Source of the DNA: PLA5 sp040901705
Lineage (GTDB): Bacteria; Planctomycetota; Planctomycetia; Pirellulales; PLA5
DNA length: 19,364 nt
NCBI GenBank assembly: GCA_040901705.1
Contig: JBBDYI010000231.1
Location: 1-19,364 of the forward strand
Reading direction: 5' to 3'
The position numbers were made by a program, and so were the translations under genes. This document shows positions 1 through 6,310 of the stretch, in pieces. The first letter of the stretch is position 1. Every line of letters starts with the position of its first letter. A model generated the notes under the pieces. The model did not search any database, was not told the DNA's origin, and saw only the letters and a list, made by a program, of their open reading frames with translations.

Positions 1-42
1 CCCCTGTCCCCCGTCCCCTGCTCCCTATCCCCTGCTCCCTGC
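1..42. repeat. CCCCTGY heptanucleotide tandem array
   Basis: Six consecutive 7-base units fill the first 42 bases: CCCCTGT, CCCCCGT, CCCCTGC, TCCCTAT, CCCCTGC, TCCCTGC. The array may continue beyond the left edge. It ends exactly where the stop codon of the minus-strand DUF1080 gene begins. The same heptad appears as CCCCTGA on both sides of repeat A1 near 1047-1060 and 1181-1198. No function can be read from it. Confidence 0.75.
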
Positions 43-777
43 TCAAGGCAATTCGCGGATGCGTAGATTCTTGAATTCGACGGGCGAACCTTCGGACTCA
101 AGACAGAGATAACCGCTTCGCGGCTCGCAATTGGTGCCGCCGGAAACTTCCTCACCATTGACCCACAGCCGCACTTCGCCGTTGATCGCCCTCACGTAGT
201 AGTGGTTCCACTCGCCGGTTCCTTTGACGAGGTCTTTTCGCGGGAAGCTGCGCTGTCCGTTGGGCGAGACCGGCTCGAAGGGCTTCATCTTCGCTGGGCC
301 GGTGGGAAAAATGTCTCCGTGCGAGGTGAACCAGTCGGCTTTCTTGCCGGTCTGTTTTTCGTACTGTTCGGCATAGCCGGTGTCGAGCACTTGCACCTCG
401 ATGCCGTGGGGCAGTTGGCCCGGTTTGAGCTTGGAGAGCGACTCCTCGCTACCCCAGACGAACACACCGGAGTTTCCGCCGGACTTGAGATGCCGCCACT
501 GGACGACCAGTTCGAAGTTGGTAATCGGTTTTTGCGAACGGACCACGCCGACCGGCTTGCCGGTGCATTGGATCAACCCGTCGTCGTTGAACTTCCACGT
601 ATCCTCGTCGCAATTGACGTTGACGAAGTCGTCCTTGCCGAGCGACTTCCAGTCCGGCCCCTCGCCGTCGATGAACGCCTTGGTGACGGTGGTTTCATCG
701 GCACGCGCGGCGTTCGGATCGACGGGCAAGGCAATCGCGGCGGCAACGATCGAGGCGAACAAGGCTAGTCGTTTCAT
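43..777 (-). CDS. Secreted DUF1080 (3-keto-disaccharide hydrolase-like) protein
   Basis: This encodes about 244 residues. The N-terminus MKRLALFASIVAAAIALP is a signal peptide with a likely cleavage after the alanine-rich stretch near ARA, so the protein should be exported. The rest is one DUF1080/3keto-disac_hyd domain, a concanavalin-like beta-sandwich. Typical strings are VVQWRHLKSGGNSGVFVWG, GIEVQVLD and GEWNHYYVRAINGEVRLWVN, with a final FKNLRIREL strand. Some family members cleave 3-keto-glycosides, but the substrate of this one is unknown. The frame stays open upstream to 1131, but that extension is translated repeat DNA, so the start is placed at 777; ATG at 789 (MSSAMKRL) is an equally possible start. 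No Shine-Dalgarno is seen at either. The gene is divergent from aroDE. Confidence 0.9.
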   Translation of the reverse strand: MKRLALFASIVAAAIALPVDPNAARADETTVTKAFIDGEGPDWKSLGKDDFVNVNCDEDTWKFNDDGLIQCTGKPVGVVRSQKPITNFELVVQWRHLKSGGNSGVFVWGSEESLSKLKPGQLPHGIEVQVLDTGYAEQYEKQTGKKADWFTSHGDIFPTGPAKMKPFEPVSPNGQRSFPRKDLVKGTGEWNHYYVRAINGEVRLWVNGEEVSGGTNCEPRSGYLCLESEGSPVEFKNLRIRELP

Positions 778-1046
778 AGCGGAACTCATTGTGGGTAAGT
801 GGGCGAGAGTCGAAGCGGGCACGGCGATGCGACAAAGCGGATGCGAAGCGGCATTCGCCGAGTTCGGTCCATCATAGACCGCGCCGCGGCGAAGTTCGAG
901 GCTTTCTGGCCGTCGGCATCCAGGAAAGTCGCCACTTACTCCGCCGGGAAGACGTGGCGCGGACATCAGGCCGGCCAGTTCGGCGTGTGGTCGATTCCAC
1001 AACCGTATGCGATAATCGTGTTGAACCAATACGCCGCCCGGCGCGT

Positions 1047-1060
1047 GCCCCTGACCCCTG
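1047..1060. repeat. CCCCTGA heptads left of repeat A1
   Basis: Two CCCCTGA units sit directly against the left terminal repeat of element A1. Matching TGACCCC units resume immediately after its right terminal repeat (1181-1198) and run to the aroDE start codon. The heptad is the same as in the array at the left edge of the window. This looks like one heptad tract split by the element. Confidence 0.6.
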
Positions 1061-1181
1061 AGAGGTTGTGAATGAATGTAGGGTGCTCTGTGAGCACCAC
1101 AAAGCGTTGTGCCAAGGTGCTCACAGAGCACCCTACAGGTTGCGGTTGGACTTGTTCATGTTCGATTCTTTCACAACCTCT
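1061..1181 (-). repeat. Dispersed palindromic element A, copy 1 (MITE-like)
   Basis: This is a 121-base element bounded by 12-base inverted termini, agaggttgtgaa at 1061 and ttcacaacctct ending at 1181. Inside, arms 1077-1098 and 1116-1137 form a perfect 22-bp inverted repeat around a 17-base loop. Each arm also contains its own small hairpin (GGTGCTC-TGT-GAGCACC and its complement). The reverse complement of the whole element matches 9907-10028 over its full length at roughly 85-90% identity by eye, so strand minus is given relative to that copy. It encodes nothing convincing. It resembles a non-autonomous miniature inverted-repeat element or a REP/BIME-type repeat; no transposase lies in the window. 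With the heptads, it makes up nearly all of the 140 bases before aroDE. Confidence 0.85.
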
Positions 1182-1198
1182 GACCCCTGACCCCTGTT
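1181..1198. repeat. CCCCTGA heptads right of repeat A1
   Basis: The tract reads tgacccctgacccctg and then gives ttcc just before the ATG of aroDE at 1201. It occupies the position where a ribosome binding site would be expected and contains no purine-rich Shine-Dalgarno motif. Confidence 0.55.
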
Positions 1199-1200
1199 CC

Positions 1201-2685
1201 ATGCTTTGCGTCAGCATTGGCCGCGGCCGCCACCGACACATGATCGCCGAGCATCGCCACCTGGTCGAACAGGGGGCGAAGTTGATCGAATTGCGCCTGG
1301 ACTACCTGCAAAGCAACGTCAACGTCAAGCGCTTGCTGGCCGATCGGCCGGGGCCGGTTGTGATCAGTTGTCGCCGCGAGCGGGACGGCGGCAAATCGAC
1401 GCTGGCGGAAAACGAGCGGCAACTGCTGCTCCGCACAGCGATTAGCGAAGGGGCCGAATACGTCGACATCGAGGAGGACGTCGCCGCAAGCATTCCGCGG
1501 TTCGGCACGACAAAGCGGATCGTCAGCCTGCACAATTTCCGCCAGACGCCGGCCGACCTCGCGGCGATCCACGCCCGCATGGCCGCGCTCGACGCGGACG
1601 TCGTGAAGATCGCCACGATGGCCAATCAACCGCTCGACAATCTGCGGATGCTGCGGCTGATTCGCGATAGCGAGATTCCGACCGTCGGCATTTGCATGGG
1701 CGATCTGGGCATGCCGACGCGGATTCTTGCCGGCAAATTCGGCGCGCCGTTCACGTTCGCCACGTTTCACCAAGAGCGTGCCCTCGCGCCGGGCCAACTT
1801 AGCTTCGCGCAGATGACCGAATCGTATCACTACGACCAGGTTACGGCGTCGACGAAAGTGTTTGGCGTGATCGCCGACCCGGTTGGGCATAGCCTTAGCC
1901 CGCTGGTCCACAACGCCGCGCTCGTGCAGGCGGGCGTCGACGCCGTGTACGTGCCGTTTCGCGTGCCCCGCGAGCATCTGGACGACTTTCTCGCCGCCGC
2001 CGACGAGTGGGATTTGCACGGACTGAGCGTCACGATTCCGCACAAGGAAGCCGTGCTCGACAAACTGACCGATCGCGACGAATGGGTCGAAGGGATCGGC
2101 GCGGCCAACACGATCGTGTTCGACGGCCCGGCGCGGCGGGGATACAACACCGATTGCCGCGCGGCGATGGAAAGCCTCGAACACGCGATGACGACCGACG
2201 GCGCAGCGGCGGCGCTGACGGGCAAGACCGCCCTCGTACTCGGCGCGGGCGGGGCCGCCAAGGCGATCGCTTACGGACTTCGCCAGCGCGGCGCTCAGGT
2301 CGTGCTGACGAGCCGCACGCTCGACCGCGCCAAACAATTGGCCGACCGGCTCGGCTGCCGCGTTGTCGACTGGAAATCGCGGCACGGCGTCGCTCCGCAA
2401 ATCCTCGTCAACTGCACTCCCGTCGGCATGCACCCCAACGTCGACGAATCCCCGTTCGACAAACACAACCTCAAGCCGTCGATGATCGTGTTCGACACGG
2501 TCTACAACCCGGAATCGACGCTGCTGGTGAAATTCGCCCGCGAACAAAGCTGCCGCGTGGTCACAGGCATCGAGATGTTCGTCCGTCAGGCGGCGCTGCA
2601 GTTCAAACTATTCACGGGCCAGAACGCGCCGAGCGACGTGATGGCCGAGACGCTACGCAGGGCGATCGGGCCGGTGAAGTACTAG
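1201..2685 (+). CDS. aroDE: Bifunctional 3-dehydroquinate dehydratase / shikimate dehydrogenase (AroD-AroE fusion)
   Basis: This 494-residue fusion carries two consecutive shikimate-pathway steps. Residues 1 to about 215 are a type I 3-dehydroquinate dehydratase: ELRLD at 30-34, the catalytic histidine at 111 (VSLHNF), the Schiff-base lysine at 136 (VVKIATMA), then TRILAGKFGAPFTFA. Residues from about 220 are NADP-dependent shikimate dehydrogenase: VFGVIADPVGHSLSPLVHN, catalytic Lys282 in TIPHKE, Asp318 in YNTD, the nucleotide loop VLGAGGAAKA, and a closing GIEMFVRQAALQF. The cytoplasmic product makes shikimate for shikimate kinase, encoded next. The frame is open from 1072, but that part is repeat A1 and heptads; the conserved dehydratase begins at the ATG at 1201 (MLCVSIGRGRH). 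No Shine-Dalgarno precedes it. AroD-AroE fusions are known in plants and some bacteria. Confidence 0.96.
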   Translation: MLCVSIGRGRHRHMIAEHRHLVEQGAKLIELRLDYLQSNVNVKRLLADRPGPVVISCRRERDGGKSTLAENERQLLLRTAISEGAEYVDIEEDVAASIPRFGTTKRIVSLHNFRQTPADLAAIHARMAALDADVVKIATMANQPLDNLRMLRLIRDSEIPTVGICMGDLGMPTRILAGKFGAPFTFATFHQERALAPGQLSFAQMTESYHYDQVTASTKVFGVIADPVGHSLSPLVHNAALVQAGVDAVYVPFRVPREHLDDFLAAADEWDLHGLSVTIPHKEAVLDKLTDRDEWVEGIGAANTIVFDGPARRGYNTDCRAAMESLEHAMTTDGAAAALTGKTALVLGAGGAAKAIAYGLRQRGAQVVLTSRTLDRAKQLADRLGCRVVDWKSRHGVAPQILVNCTPVGMHPNVDESPFDKHNLKPSMIVFDTVYNPESTLLVKFAREQSCRVVTGIEMFVRQAALQFKLFTGQNAPSDVMAETLRRAIGPVKY

Positions 2686-2690
2686 TCGGA

Positions 2691-2866
2691 AGGCTCAAGG
2701 TTCAAGTATCAAGGCTCAAATAAGGTTCAAGGTTTAAGTTCTAAAGTTCAAACGATAAGACTCGTCGCCCAGCATCGCGTCTTCGTCATTCGTGCTTGAG
2801 TCATTGATTGGTCATTGAGAATTGAACCTTATTTGAACCTTGAAACTTGATACTTGAACCTTTCAC
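2691..2866. repeat. Inverted heptad-repeat element B, copy 1
   Basis: Nearly the whole gap between aroDE and aroK is one imperfect inverted repeat. The left arm has tandem 7-mers TCAAGGT, TCAAGTA, TCAAGGC and TCAAATA at 2695-2722, then AGGTTCAAGGTTTAAG. The right arm (about 2823-2863) is its reverse complement with one extra heptad, so the arms differ by exactly 7 bases. The core between them (about 2755-2820) is not paired. It contains reiterated TCATTG/CTTGAG words. The same element recurs at 14951-15099. A transcript would form a long AU-rich stem, which could act as a processing site or transcription barrier; that role is inference. Confidence 0.8.
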
Positions 2867-2900
2867 CATTCGGTCTCGCTCATTCTTTGGAAATTGACAC

Positions 2901-3455
2901 TTGGTCCGTGCTCATTCCACGAACGTCGCTCTGGTCGGTTATCGCGGCACGGGCAAGTCGACCGTGGCGCGGCTGCTGGCTTTGCGGCTTGGTTGGGATT
3001 GGGTCGATGCGGACGTGGAGATTGAGTTGCGGGCCGCCAAGTCGATTGCAGCGATGTTTGCGGACGAGGGGGAAACGGCGTTTCGCGATTTGGAATCGGT
3101 GGTGGTGGCGGATTTGACTCGGCGGAAGCAAACGGTCATCGCACTCGGCGGCGGGGCGGTGCTGCGGGAGGAGAATCGCTCGGCGATCTGCGAATGCTTT
3201 GTCGTTTGGCTGCGGGCTTCGGTCGACGCGATCGTTGCCCGTCTCGATGCCGACGCGACGACGGCCGCGCGGCGTCCGAATTTGACGATTGCAGGGGGTC
3301 GCGCGGAGGTTGCGGCGCTGCTGGCCGAGCGCGAACCGATTTATCGACGGCTGGCCCGCGCCGTGGTCGATACCGACGATAAGACGCCGGCCGAGGTGGC
3401 CGAGGCGATCTACGCACAGCTTCCCCCTACGACTGGCCCGACCGAAACGGCGTGA
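2901..3455 (+). CDS. aroK: Shikimate kinase
   Basis: This 184-residue cytoplasmic kinase phosphorylates shikimate to shikimate-3-phosphate with ATP. The P-loop is GYRGTGKS near residues 13-20. WVDADVEIE supplies the shikimate-binding aspartate region, RDLE the following arginine, ALGGGAVL the glycine-rich substrate loop, and RRPNLT the LID. The C-terminal REPIYRRLA helix is also typical. The start must be TTG at 2901: a TGA lies in frame at 2895-2897 and no ATG or GTG occurs before the P-loop. A weak GGA at 2889-2891 may serve as ribosome binding site. It follows aroDE across repeat B1 and overlaps the next gene by 4 bases (GTGA), implying translational coupling to the prepilin peptidase. Confidence 0.95.
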   Translation: MVRAHSTNVALVGYRGTGKSTVARLLALRLGWDWVDADVEIELRAAKSIAAMFADEGETAFRDLESVVVADLTRRKQTVIALGGGAVLREENRSAICECFVVWLRASVDAIVARLDADATTAARRPNLTIAGGRAEVAALLAEREPIYRRLARAVVDTDDKTPAEVAEAIYAQLPPTTGPTETA

Positions 3456-4750
3456 ATTTCTGGCTCAATCTGCCGCCGAACGCGCGTTACGCCCTGTTGG
3501 CTCTCTCCGGCGCATTGCTCGGTGGAGCGGTCAACTGCGTCGCCAGCGCGCTGACGTTCGATCATCGGGCCAAAAGCCCGTGGGTGCCCATGCGCGTCGC
3601 CGGGCGTGCTCCGCGAAGCTGGCTCGACCGCGTGCCGGTTTTCGGCTGGCCGCGGCTGCGGCGAGAGAGCGACTTGTTCGGCCGCTGGCATTGGGTTCGG
3701 CCGATGCTGGTCGAGGTGGGACTCGTCGCGGCGCTGCCGGCGTTGTACTGGTGGGAAGTCGTGGCCGAGGGATTGTGGATGCCGCTGCCTGGCATGATGC
3801 CCGGCGTGTTGCCGCGCGCATTCATTGCCGAGACCGACCTCGTGCTGGCGGCCCACGCCATGTTCGCCTGCCATGTGCTGTTGATCATGGTGATGGTTTC
3901 CGCGTCGCTCATCGATATCGACGAGCGGCTGATTCCGGACGGCATCACCGTGCCGGGCACGCTGCTCGGACTGGCGACGGCGGCGATGTATCCCTGGTCG
4001 CGGCTGCCGGCCGGTTTGGCGCGCGTGCAAGGCGGCATGGCGGTCGACTTTATGAAGGTGACGTCGCCGATGCGCGATGCCTGGCCCGACGTGCTCGGCG
4101 AGCGGCCGCTTCTGGCGGGCCTGGCGATCGCGGTGTCTTGCTTCGTGCTGTGGGTGGTGGGGCTGTTGCCGCGGCCGTGGCGAACGCGGCGCGGATTGGG
4201 CGTGGCGCTGCGACTGTTTTGCGTGCGATTTCGCCGCGGACTGTTTTCATGGCAAGCAATTGCGCTGTTGATCGCCGGCGCCAGCGCGATTGCCTGGATG
4301 TGGAGCCGCGGCGGGCCATCGTGGATCGCTCTGGTCAGCGCACTGGTCGGCATGGCGGCTGGCGGCGGCATGGTGTGGGTGGTCCGCGTACTGGGGACCG
4401 TGATGCTCGGCCGCGAAGCGATGGGGTTTGGCGACGTGACGCTGATGGCGATGATCGGCACATTCATCGGTTGGCAGGCGTGTTTGCTGACGTTCTTTCT
4501 GGCGCCGCTCTTTGCGCTGCTGTTCGGCATCGTTCAGTTGATCGTCAGCGGCGAAAACGAAATCTATTACGGTCCGTTCTTGTGCGTCGCCGCTGGAGTG
4601 ATCGTCGTCCGCTGGACCGACGTGTGGAGTTGGGCGTGGCTGATGTTCGATCTCGGCTGGCTCGTTCCGGCGGCGATGGCCGCAGCGCTGGTGGTGATGA
4701 TCGTGTTGTTGGCGGCAGTGCGATGGGTAAGGGAGCGGTTCATCGGTTGA
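3452..4750 (+). CDS. Type IV prepilin peptidase (A24 family)
   Basis: This 432-residue polytopic membrane protein has the two aspartates of A24A aspartic proteases that process prepilin leaders: Asp155/Asp157 in LIDIDERLIPDG and Asp328 in MGFGDVTLM. An N-terminal region resembling the cytoplasmic methylation domain is present (LDRVPVFGWPRLR) but lacks the usual paired CxxC zinc cysteines; the only nearby cysteine is in the first membrane helix. The catalytic aspartates are about 170 residues apart, against roughly 60-70 in well-known enzymes. The extra stretch (about 185-320) includes an RR-rich loop and one or two more hydrophobic helices. The GTG start at 3452 overlaps the aroK stop (GTGA). 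Pilin or pseudopilin processing is the expected role; no pilus genes are in the window. Confidence 0.88.
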   Translation: MNFWLNLPPNARYALLALSGALLGGAVNCVASALTFDHRAKSPWVPMRVAGRAPRSWLDRVPVFGWPRLRRESDLFGRWHWVRPMLVEVGLVAALPALYWWEVVAEGLWMPLPGMMPGVLPRAFIAETDLVLAAHAMFACHVLLIMVMVSASLIDIDERLIPDGITVPGTLLGLATAAMYPWSRLPAGLARVQGGMAVDFMKVTSPMRDAWPDVLGERPLLAGLAIAVSCFVLWVVGLLPRPWRTRRGLGVALRLFCVRFRRGLFSWQAIALLIAGASAIAWMWSRGGPSWIALVSALVGMAAGGGMVWVVRVLGTVMLGREAMGFGDVTLMAMIGTFIGWQACLLTFFLAPLFALLFGIVQLIVSGENEIYYGPFLCVAAGVIVVRWTDVWSWAWLMFDLGWLVPAAMAAALVVMIVLLAAVRWVRERFIG

Positions 4751-4759
4751 GCATATTTA

Positions 4760-4783
4760 GCCCCCGGTGAATACACCGGGGGC
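4760..4783. repeat. Hairpin repeat D, copy 1
   Basis: A perfect 10-bp stem GCCCCCGGTG with loop AATA is preceded by tttA and lies 10 bases after the prepilin peptidase stop. A matching hairpin at 19241-19264 has the same loop frame and the same flank (TTTAGCCCC...GGGGCAA) but two swapped base pairs inside the stem. It could end or stabilise transcripts, but no T-run follows on either strand, so it is not called as an intrinsic terminator. Confidence 0.8.
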
Positions 4784-4822
4784 AATCGCCGCCATTAGCG
4801 GATTGACGCAAGGAATCGAAAC

Positions 4823-5362
4823 ATGCCCTGGTTCGAAACCGTTACCGATTTGGAAGCGCAAGCCAACGCAATTCGCACCCGCCGGTATGGCGTGATCGAC
4901 GTAGCCGGCAGCCAACTGGTGCGCGTGCGTTTGCGGCCGTGGCCCAAAATCGCTTCGGTGATCGAGGGCAAGCTCTGGGGTGAGTTCCTGCATCGCCGCG
5001 TTTCCGGCGATCGCTGCTCGCTGTACTACAACCAGCCGCATCGTTTTTCAAACTTCCTCGCCGCCGCGTATGCGTGGTCGACGCGCGGCTGCACGCTCGC
5101 CACGATCCGCATGGCCGTGGCGGCGCTCGACGAAATCGCCCGCATCAAGCGAGCGGACGCGCTGCTGTGCGATGTGATCGGTTCGGACATCTCCGAGCGG
5201 TTGCTTGCCCGCTGGGGATGGGAAAAGCACGCACCCAGCTTGTTTCACCGCAACTACATCAAGCGGTTCTATGGCGTGTATCCGACGGCCGGCCAGCCGT
5301 CGTCGGTCGATACGATTGCGTCGCCGCGTGCGCCCGTGCGGGAAGCGGTTCTCAGCCGTTGA
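4823..5362 (+). CDS. Conserved hypothetical protein
   Basis: This encodes a 179-residue soluble protein with no signal peptide or membrane segment. I do not recognise a named family. The translation looks like a real, compact globular protein: basic N-terminal half (RVRLRPWPKIASVIEGKLWGE), a helical middle (TIRMAVAALDEIARIKRADALL), and a DISERLLARWGWEKH...FHRNYIKRFYG stretch near residues 125-155. That last stretch recalls the C-terminal end of some acetyltransferase-like folds, but this is too weak to name it. The start ATG at 4823 has a good Shine-Dalgarno AAGGA at 4810-4814. It follows the prepilin peptidase on the same strand after hairpin D1. Its 3' end abuts the dehydratase remnant. Confidence 0.72.
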   Translation: MPWFETVTDLEAQANAIRTRRYGVIDVAGSQLVRVRLRPWPKIASVIEGKLWGEFLHRRVSGDRCSLYYNQPHRFSNFLAAAYAWSTRGCTLATIRMAVAALDEIARIKRADALLCDVIGSDISERLLARWGWEKHAPSLFHRNYIKRFYGVYPTAGQPSSVDTIASPRAPVREAVLSR

Positions 5363-5384
5363 TTCATGCACGGTTGATGGTCGA

Positions 5385-5840
5385 TTCGCCGCGATGGGCG
5401 AGCTGTTCAACAGCCCGCACGAATGGATCGGACTGGTCAGCGAGCGGCTGATCGATTTCATCCGCGTGCATATCTCGCAGATGGGCGGGCTGACGATGGC
5501 CAAGAAGATGGCGGCGATGTGCGAGTTTTTCTCCGTTCGCACGGCATGGCACGGACCCGGCGACACCTCGCCGGTCGGTCACGCGGCGAACGTGCATCTC
5601 GACGTGGCGTCGCCGAACTTCGGCGTGCAAGAGGCACGGGCGTTCACGCAGGCGGAGCAGGACGTGTTCCCCGGCTGCCCGGAGCTTAAGGACGGATACC
5701 TGTGGGCGAACGACCGGCCGGGTTTGGGAATCGACGTCGACGAGACGCTGGCCGCGAAGTTTCCGATCCAGGACGACCCGCCGTTCGATTTCCGGTGGGG
5801 CGAACTTCGGCGGCAGGATGGGGCGATCACGAAGCCGTAA
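5385..5840 (+). pseudogene. 3' fragment of a mannonate dehydratase/RspA-type enolase-superfamily gene
   Basis: From about 5385 the frame reads AMGELFNSPHEW, then ERLIDFIRVHISQMGGLT, AWHGPGDTSPVGHAANVHLD and NFGVQE, and ends in WGELRRQDGAITKP. This is the C-terminal barrel portion of ManD/RspA-type acid-sugar dehydratases, which normally have about 400 residues. Only about 150 remain. The glutamate in AMGE probably corresponds to the third Mg ligand, and the barrel histidine (AWHG) is kept. The N-terminal lid and the first two metal ligands are absent, and no trace of them is seen upstream, where the hypothetical gene ends at 5362. An ATG at 5394 could start a 148-residue product, but it could not be an active dehydratase. 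It ends 16 bases from the convergent lipoprotein gene. Confidence 0.82.
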
Positions 5841-5856
5841 AGACGTTTTGGATTGA

Positions 5857-6228
5857 TCAGAACTGCTCGGACTTGTGCCAACTTACGGCGTCCACGGTGA
5901 CCCACTCGCCGTTTTCTCGCAGCATCCATGCCGCATAGTTGTATTCGCCACTTCGCCATTGGTACTCCAATACCTCTGTAGTATCTGGCAATCCGCGCTT
6001 CTGCAGCAATTCCCGCACGCCGCCGCGCATCTCATCCCCCCATTTTCCACCAGCAAGCGTATTCTTAAAATCCGGCGGACCCATTCGCTCAATGAGTTGC
6101 GGCTCCGTTTTCCCAAGTAGCTCACGCATCCTGGGATCCGGCGCGGCACGGCCACAGCCCATCATTACGACTACGATCAGTGCCAGCAGAACGTCGCGCA
6201 TGACAACGGGGGATCGTAGCGGTTTCAT
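5857..6228 (-). CDS. Small predicted lipoprotein
   Basis: This encodes 123 residues. The N-terminal hydrophobic stretch VLLALIVVVMMGCGRA ends in a lipobox-like MMGC, so the cysteine is probably lipidated and the protein membrane-anchored outside the cytoplasm. The mature part begins with RMRELLGKTEPQLIERMGPP, a helix-turn pattern seen in BamE/SmpA-like small lipoproteins, and continues with LEYQWRSGEYNYAAWMLRENGEW. The resemblance to BamE-like domains is weak and no function is claimed. The alternative start is ATG at 6201 (MRDVLLAL), which gives a more standard lipoprotein signal. It lies between the convergent dehydratase remnant and the second DUF1080 gene on the same strand. Confidence 0.72.
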   Translation of the reverse strand: MKPLRSPVVMRDVLLALIVVVMMGCGRAAPDPRMRELLGKTEPQLIERMGPPDFKNTLAGGKWGDEMRGGVRELLQKRGLPDTTEVLEYQWRSGEYNYAAWMLRENGEWVTVDAVSWHKSEQF

Positions 6229-6310
6229 AGAAGTCGCCAGTGCGTTCCGGCTGATGGTGGGCCGCAGTCCATTGTCGAACGGCCGCTATTTCCTTCCACG
6301 TCGACTCACA

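Noticed and set aside
1171..2547. 458-codon open frame on the minus strand opposite aroDE
   Set aside because: It is an antisense shadow of a clearly conserved gene; its translation is rich in Arg, His and Val with no domain, as expected for the complement of GC-rich coding DNA.
3289..4770. 493-codon plus-strand frame overlapping aroK and the prepilin peptidase
   Set aside because: The translation is Arg/Gly/Ala low-complexity sequence, while the other frame gives recognisable motifs through the whole stretch.
4760..4783. Hairpins D1 and D2 as intrinsic terminators
   Set aside because: The stems are strong but neither strand has a T-run after the stem, and D2 lies upstream of alaS rather than after a gene end.
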